A DNA stretch of 13,198 nucleotides, taken from assembly GCA_050433985.1 (NCBI GenBank), contig JBNPWE010000040.1:1-13198 (forward strand), read 5' to 3'. The notes beneath the pieces were generated by a model. It had not been told where the DNA came from. It saw only the letters and a program-made list of their open reading frames with translations, and did no database searches. Source of the stretch: JACIYW01 sp014359745 (GTDB lineage Bacteria; Pseudomonadota; Alphaproteobacteria; Rhodobacterales; Rhodobacteraceae). Shown here piece after piece: positions 11,492 through 13,198 of this stretch. Each line of letters starts with the position of its first letter. Within the stretch, counting starts at the first letter, position 1. The position numbers were made by a program, and so were the translations under genes.

Positions 11492-12916
11492 ATGACAGAC
11501 GCCACTCAAACGCCCAAGAGTAACTTCGACCTTGCCGTGATTGGTGCCGGATCGGCCGGGTTCTCCGCCGCCATCACCGCCGCCGAGGGCGGCAAGCGCG
11601 TGGCGCTGATCGGGCACGGCACCATCGGCGGCACCTGCGTGAATGTCGGCTGCGTGCCCTCCAAGACGATGATCCGCTCGGCGGCGGCCCTGCACGGCGC
11701 AAAGGCGGCATCCCGGTTCCCGGGCCTGCGAGGCGAGGCGCAGGTCGCCAACTGGGCAGCGCTGGTCGCGGCCAAGGATGATCTGGTCGCCACGTTGCGC
11801 CAGAAGAAATACGCCGACCTGCTGCCGGGCTACGATGGCGTCACCTATATCGACGAGGGCCCGGCGCGACTGGTCGAAGGCGGTGTCGAGGTCAGCGGGC
11901 GCAAGATCGGAGCCCCAAAGGTGATCGTCGCCACCGGCGGGCGGCCCGCCGTGCCCGACATTCCCGGCATTGCGGATGTGCCCACGCTTAACAGCACGTC
12001 GCTGCTGGAGCTGGAGCGGCTGCCCGAGCGCTTGATCTTCCTCGGGGGCGGCTATATCGGTGTGGAACTGGCGCAGATGATGGCGCGGATGGGCGTCGCG
12101 GTGACAATCGTCTGCCGCTCGCGCCTGTTGCCGCGAACTGAACCGGAGGTGTCCGATGCGCTGACGGCGACCTTGCGCGCGGAGGGTCTCACGATCCTCG
12201 ACGGCGTGGCCTATGACGCCGCGCGTACTGACGGAGACCGCGCGGTTCTGACGGTGACGGTGGACGGCGCCGCACGCAATCTGACCGCCGACCACCTTGT
12301 CCTGACCACAGGACGGACACCCAACATCGAAGGGCTGGGCCTGGCCGCGATGGGCATCGAGACCGACGCACGCGGTGCGATCAAGGTCGGCAATGACATG
12401 GCCACGACGCGCCCTGGCATCTATGCGGCGGGGGACGTGACCGACCGCGATCAGTTCGTCTATATGGCGGCCTATGGGGCCAAACTCGCGTCCCGCAACA
12501 CCGTGCTGGGGGGCGCGGAACGCTACGACAACGCCGCGATGCCCTGGGTGGTTTTCACTGACCCGCAGGTGGCTGGCGTGGGCCTGACCGAAGCGCAGGC
12601 GCGAGAGGCGGGCTTTGACGTCAAGACCAGCGTGCTGGGCCTCGACAACGTCCCCCGTGCGCTCGCCGCCCGTGACACGCGCGGCCTGATCAAGCTGGTG
12701 GCGGACGCAAAGACCGACCGGCTGCTGGGCGGCGTGATCATGGCCCCCGATGGGGCGGACAGCGTGCAGACGCTGGTCATGGCGCTGAAGTTCGGGATGA
12801 CGACAAAAGCGCTCGGCGAGACGATCTTTCCCTATCTGACCACGGTCGAGGGCCTGAAACTTGCCGCGCAGACTTTCGATATGGACGTCGCGAAACTATC
12901 CTGCTGCGCAGGATGA
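11492..12916 (+). CDS. merA: mercuric reductase
   Basis: 474 residues from the ATG at 11492, 4 bp after merF; open frame continues back to 11438 but overlaps merF. Reduces Hg(II) to volatile Hg(0) with NADPH in the cytoplasm. FAD site GAGSAG (18-23), redox disulfide GGTCVNVGCVPSK with Cys49 and Cys54, NAD(P)-binding GGGYIGVELAQ (from ~185), second FAD motif GIYAAGDVTD, the catalytic-face tyrosine Tyr448 in FPYLTTVEGLKLAAQ, and the C-terminal Hg-binding pair Cys471-Cys472 (LSCCAG). The C-terminal pair distinguishes MerA from other disulfide oxidoreductases such as lipoamide dehydrogenase. The optional N-terminal HMA domain (NmerA) is absent, as in many short MerA proteins. All catalytic residues are present. 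Confidence 0.97.
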   Translation: MTDATQTPKSNFDLAVIGAGSAGFSAAITAAEGGKRVALIGHGTIGGTCVNVGCVPSKTMIRSAAALHGAKAASRFPGLRGEAQVANWAALVAAKDDLVATLRQKKYADLLPGYDGVTYIDEGPARLVEGGVEVSGRKIGAPKVIVATGGRPAVPDIPGIADVPTLNSTSLLELERLPERLIFLGGGYIGVELAQMMARMGVAVTIVCRSRLLPRTEPEVSDALTATLRAEGLTILDGVAYDAARTDGDRAVLTVTVDGAARNLTADHLVLTTGRTPNIEGLGLAAMGIETDARGAIKVGNDMATTRPGIYAAGDVTDRDQFVYMAAYGAKLASRNTVLGGAERYDNAAMPWVVFTDPQVAGVGLTEAQAREAGFDVKTSVLGLDNVPRALAARDTRGLIKLVADAKTDRLLGGVIMAPDGADSVQTLVMALKFGMTTKALGETIFPYLTTVEGLKLAAQTFDMDVAKLSCCAG

Positions 12917-12935
12917 ACTCGAAAGCGGCGGTTCT

Positions 12936-12957
12936 GTTGATTTTCCATAACATCAAC
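12936..12957. terminator. weak hairpin after merA
   Basis: GTTGAT (12936-12941) and ATCAAC (12952-12957) form a 6-bp stem with a 10-base loop, 20 bp after the merA stop. No T-run follows. It is a possible but weak transcription end for the mer operon. Confidence 0.25.
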
Positions 12958-12968
12958 GCGTTTCCTGC

Positions 12969-13000
12969 TTGACCCTGCACCATGGTGCAGGGGTTAGGCT
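12969..13000 (+). promoter_or_regulatory. orphan MerR-type promoter with 20-bp palindrome
   Basis: TTGACC (12969-12974) and TTAGGC (12994-12999) are 19 bp apart (or TAGGCT with 20 bp), and the spacer is filled by a perfect palindrome CCCTGCACCA/TGGTGCAGGG (12973-12992). This is the layout of promoters activated by MerR-family regulators, but the operator differs from the mer dyad at 11130-11144, so a different regulator is likely. AAAGGAAA ends 6 bp before an ATG at 13024, and an IS5-type end begins at 13028, so the driven gene is missing. Confidence 0.7.
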
Positions 13001-13027
13001 TGAGTGGCTGAAAGGAAACCTTGATGG

Positions 13028-13198
13028 GGCTCTGTTGCACAAATCCCATGAGGGATTCATCTTGTGAATCCATCGTGGTAGCTGGAGGGCATGAGCAGTC
13101 CCCCACCCCCCGCCTACAAGACCAGGAACTGGCCTGACTATAATGCAGCGCTCAAGCGCCGCGGGTCGCTGACGATCTGGTTTGATCCCGCCATGACC
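13028..13198 (+). mobile_element. IS5-family (IS903-like) element, left end
   Basis: The sequence GGCTCTGTTGCACAAATCC at 13028-13046 has the form of IS903-type inverted repeats (GGCTTTGTTGxAxAAATC), and an IS5-family transposase begins 45 bp further on, at the spacing expected for such elements. The right end lies outside the window. It is a different subgroup from the IS5-type element at the left edge, so the two do not form an obvious composite transposon. Confidence 0.8.
13091..13198 (+). CDS. IS5-family transposase, N-terminus (cut by window edge)
   Basis: 36 codons from the ATG at 13091, after GCTGGAGGGC: SSPPPPAYKTRNWPDYNAAL then KRRGSLTIWFDPAMT. YKTxNWxxYNxALKxRGSLxIWxD is the conserved start of IS903/IS5-type transposases. 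The frame is open at the window edge, so intactness cannot be judged. It reads away from the mer operon. Confidence 0.85.
   Translation, partial: MSSPPPPAYKTRNWPDYNAALKRRGSLTIWFDPAMT

Noticed and set aside
1..13198. Composite transposon bounded by the two IS5-family elements
   Set aside because: The two ends belong to different IS5 subgroups, with different termini and transposase starts, so they would not mobilise the segment together.

Overview
The base composition (high GC), codon use and gene families point to an alphaproteobacterium of the order Rhodobacterales (Rhodobacter/Paracoccus/Rhodovulum type). This is inferred from family resemblance: nifZ-nifT-SIR2 order, a TakP-like TRAP transporter, and IS5-family ends. 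No rRNA, tRNA or CRISPR array is visible.

Left part (1-2611): the tail of a nitrogen-fixation (nif) operon whose upstream end has been destroyed by transposons. From the edge come the start of an IS5-family transposase (minus strand), a decayed IS256-family transposase remnant broken by two palindromic mini-insertions, then an LRV-repeat protein that has lost its N-terminal half, nifZ, nifT and a nif-associated SIR2-like protein. The last four genes are tightly spaced on the plus strand and probably cotranscribed, but no native nif promoter remains in the window.

Middle part (2612-9120): a self-contained catabolic transport locus. Five plus-strand genes (TRAP binding protein, small and large TRAP permeases, a gamma-glutamyltransferase-fold hydrolase resembling oxamate amidohydrolase HpxW/YwrD, and a TauE/SafE-type exporter) converge on a minus-strand GntR/FCD regulator. 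GTATAC-core sites lie over the putative operon promoter and upstream of the regulator, suggesting one local regulon. The binding protein resembles 2-oxo-acid binders. Oxamate is a pyruvate isostere, so uptake and hydrolysis of oxamate or a related 2-oxo-acid amide is a testable proposal.

Right part (9121-13198): a rearrangement scar followed by a mercury resistance locus. The scar holds a fragment of a major-facilitator transporter fused in frame to the N-terminus of an ISNCY/IS481-type transposase, and a chimeric ORF joining the front of a sterol-desaturase family protein to the back of a nucleoside phosphorylase. Divergent merR and merF-merA share a classic 19-bp-spacer mer promoter. After merA a second MerR-type promoter with a 20-bp perfect palindrome leads to a ribosome binding site and ATG, but an IS5-family (IS903-like) element starts within a few bases, so the gene it drove is gone. 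The window as a whole is a mosaic accessory region in which functional operons are separated by IS debris.
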